Origin: RGIG8050 sp045588915
Lineage (GTDB): Bacteria; Bacillota; Clostridia; Christensenellales; UBA1242
Direction of reading: 5' to 3'
NCBI GenBank assembly: GCA_045588915.1
Contig: JAZNFA010000002.1
Coordinates: 1 to 64,000, forward strand
DNA length: 64,000 bases
Shown here piece by piece: positions 63,523-64,000 of the stretch (position 1 is the first letter of the stretch; each line of letters starts with the position of its first letter). A program made the translations under genes and the position numbers. The notes under the pieces were generated by a model, which had not been told where the DNA came from, ran no database searches, and saw only the letters and a program-made list of their open reading frames with translations.

Positions 63523-63890
63523 GGGGGCGATTGGCTTCGACGGGTGGCGGACGGTTCGTTAAGCATACCGGTGGGGTAACCATACGTTAATTGGTTGCAA
63601 AAAATTAAATGCAGATAAAAATGCAAACACCTTTGCTTTAGCTGCTTAAGTGCAACTAAGTGCATCGGCCGACGACACGTTTTCACTCTTTCTAACGATC
63701 GTCTGCAAACAAAGAGTCAACGGTTTATCATAACCACGGCATGACGGTGATGGTAAACGGCTGCAAAAGTCGGCTTTGAACGTCGCAACCTGTCGTTAGG
63801 TTAGCGTTCAATTTTAAATAACGACTGTGTATGGAGAAGTACGAACAAGATTCCATTCGGACCCGGGTTCAATCCCCGGCGTCTCCACCA
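63523..63890 (+). ncRNA. ssrA: tmRNA (ssrA), tag ADKNANTFALAA
   Basis: A 368-nt tmRNA. The 5' end GGGGGCG (63523-63529) pairs with CGTCTCC (63880-63886), followed by ACCA (63887-63890): the encoded acceptor end. The T-arm GGTTCAATCCC is at 63866-63876. The start region has the conserved ATTGGCTTCGACGGG (63530-63544). The resume codon is GCA at 63611 and the tag reads A-D-K-N-A-N-T-F-A-L-A-A, ending TAA (63647-63649), the ALAA end being typical. Pseudoknot-like GC-rich elements follow. It rescues ribosomes stalled on non-stop mRNAs with SmpB. One-piece tmRNA of standard length. Confidence 0.97.
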
Positions 63891-63932
63891 AAAAATATGC
63901 ACGGCATTGTTAGTGCATTTTGAAACTAGCGG

Positions 63933-63972
63933 AATAAAAAGAACTCTACTGTTTAGTTGGGTTCTTTTTATT
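63933..63972 (+). terminator. Terminator of ssrA
   Basis: AATAAAAAGAAC (63933-63944) pairs with GTTCTTTTTATT (63961-63972) across a ~16-nt loop, 43 nt after the mature tmRNA end. The U-rich 3' arm serves as the termination tract. The remaining bases to 64000 show no gene. Confidence 0.7.
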
Positions 63973-64000
63973 GTGGGGTAATATTGACTTTCAATAACTT

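Noticed and set aside
63443..63583. N-terminal extension of the M19-M14 protein up to ATG 63583
   Set aside because: It is antisense to the tmRNA 5' end and its promoter and lacks similarity to M19 N-termini.
63850..63890. A tRNA gene at the 3' end
   Set aside because: The T-arm and CCA belong to the tRNA-like domain of tmRNA, which pairs with its 5' end at 63523.

Overview
The window is an AT-rich, very densely packed bacterial chromosome segment using the standard bacterial code (TGA is a stop). The gene content points to Bacillota, most likely an uncultured Clostridia-type lineage: an mrnC-rlmB-sigH block, CadC/CadA, a SpoVB-family flippase, the DUF421-DUF4363 pair, WalJ, RecD2 and a small LysM protein. 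The lineage is an inference; no 16S is present.

Layout. 1-1127: the 3' part of a 23S rRNA, then 5S rRNA and a terminator. 1195-5845: a YbaK/ProX-type deacylase, a lipoprotein behind a T16-spacer promoter, a cadC-cadA metal-resistance operon with two direct operator copies, and a small unknown protein. 5868-10091: mrnC, rlmB, a sigma-H-like factor and a shortened uvrA. 10084-13054 (mostly minus strand): DUF4363, DUF421, a SpoVB/MurJ-type flippase, a divergent LysM miniprotein and two small membrane-anchored proteins. 13544-16216: an 890-residue multi-jelly-roll surface protein heading that minus-strand operon. 16337-20650: a degenerate Ppx/GppA-like protein, a nucleoside phosphorylase and a VirD4/TraG-like ATPase. 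20723-28591: a 2,622-residue surface protein. 28592-31435: walJ, two CPBP proteases and tadA. 31445-33010: an adhesin-like beta-solenoid protein. 33097-53289: one 20.2-kb gene encoding about 6,730 residues, with 11 diverged repeats and two GLUG-type regions. 53331-55373: two paralogous lipoproteins. 55432-61971: recD2, pheS, pheT and a protein resembling a c-di-AMP cyclase domain. 61943-63890: an M19-M14 peptidase fusion and tmRNA (ssrA).

Two themes stand out. First, many operon-leading genes have a good -35/-10 promoter whose -10 box ends only 5-9 nt before the start codon, so their mRNAs should be leaderless; several are divergent pairs with 10-58 bp between start codons. Internal genes and the surface-protein genes instead have Shine-Dalgarno sequences. 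Second, about half of the window is an envelope island: giant secreted or anchored beta-rich proteins, paralogous lipoproteins and an orphan VirD4-like ATPase. The two giant genes share an almost identical promoter and ribosome-binding box, suggesting co-regulation. This island is the best candidate for an undescribed system.
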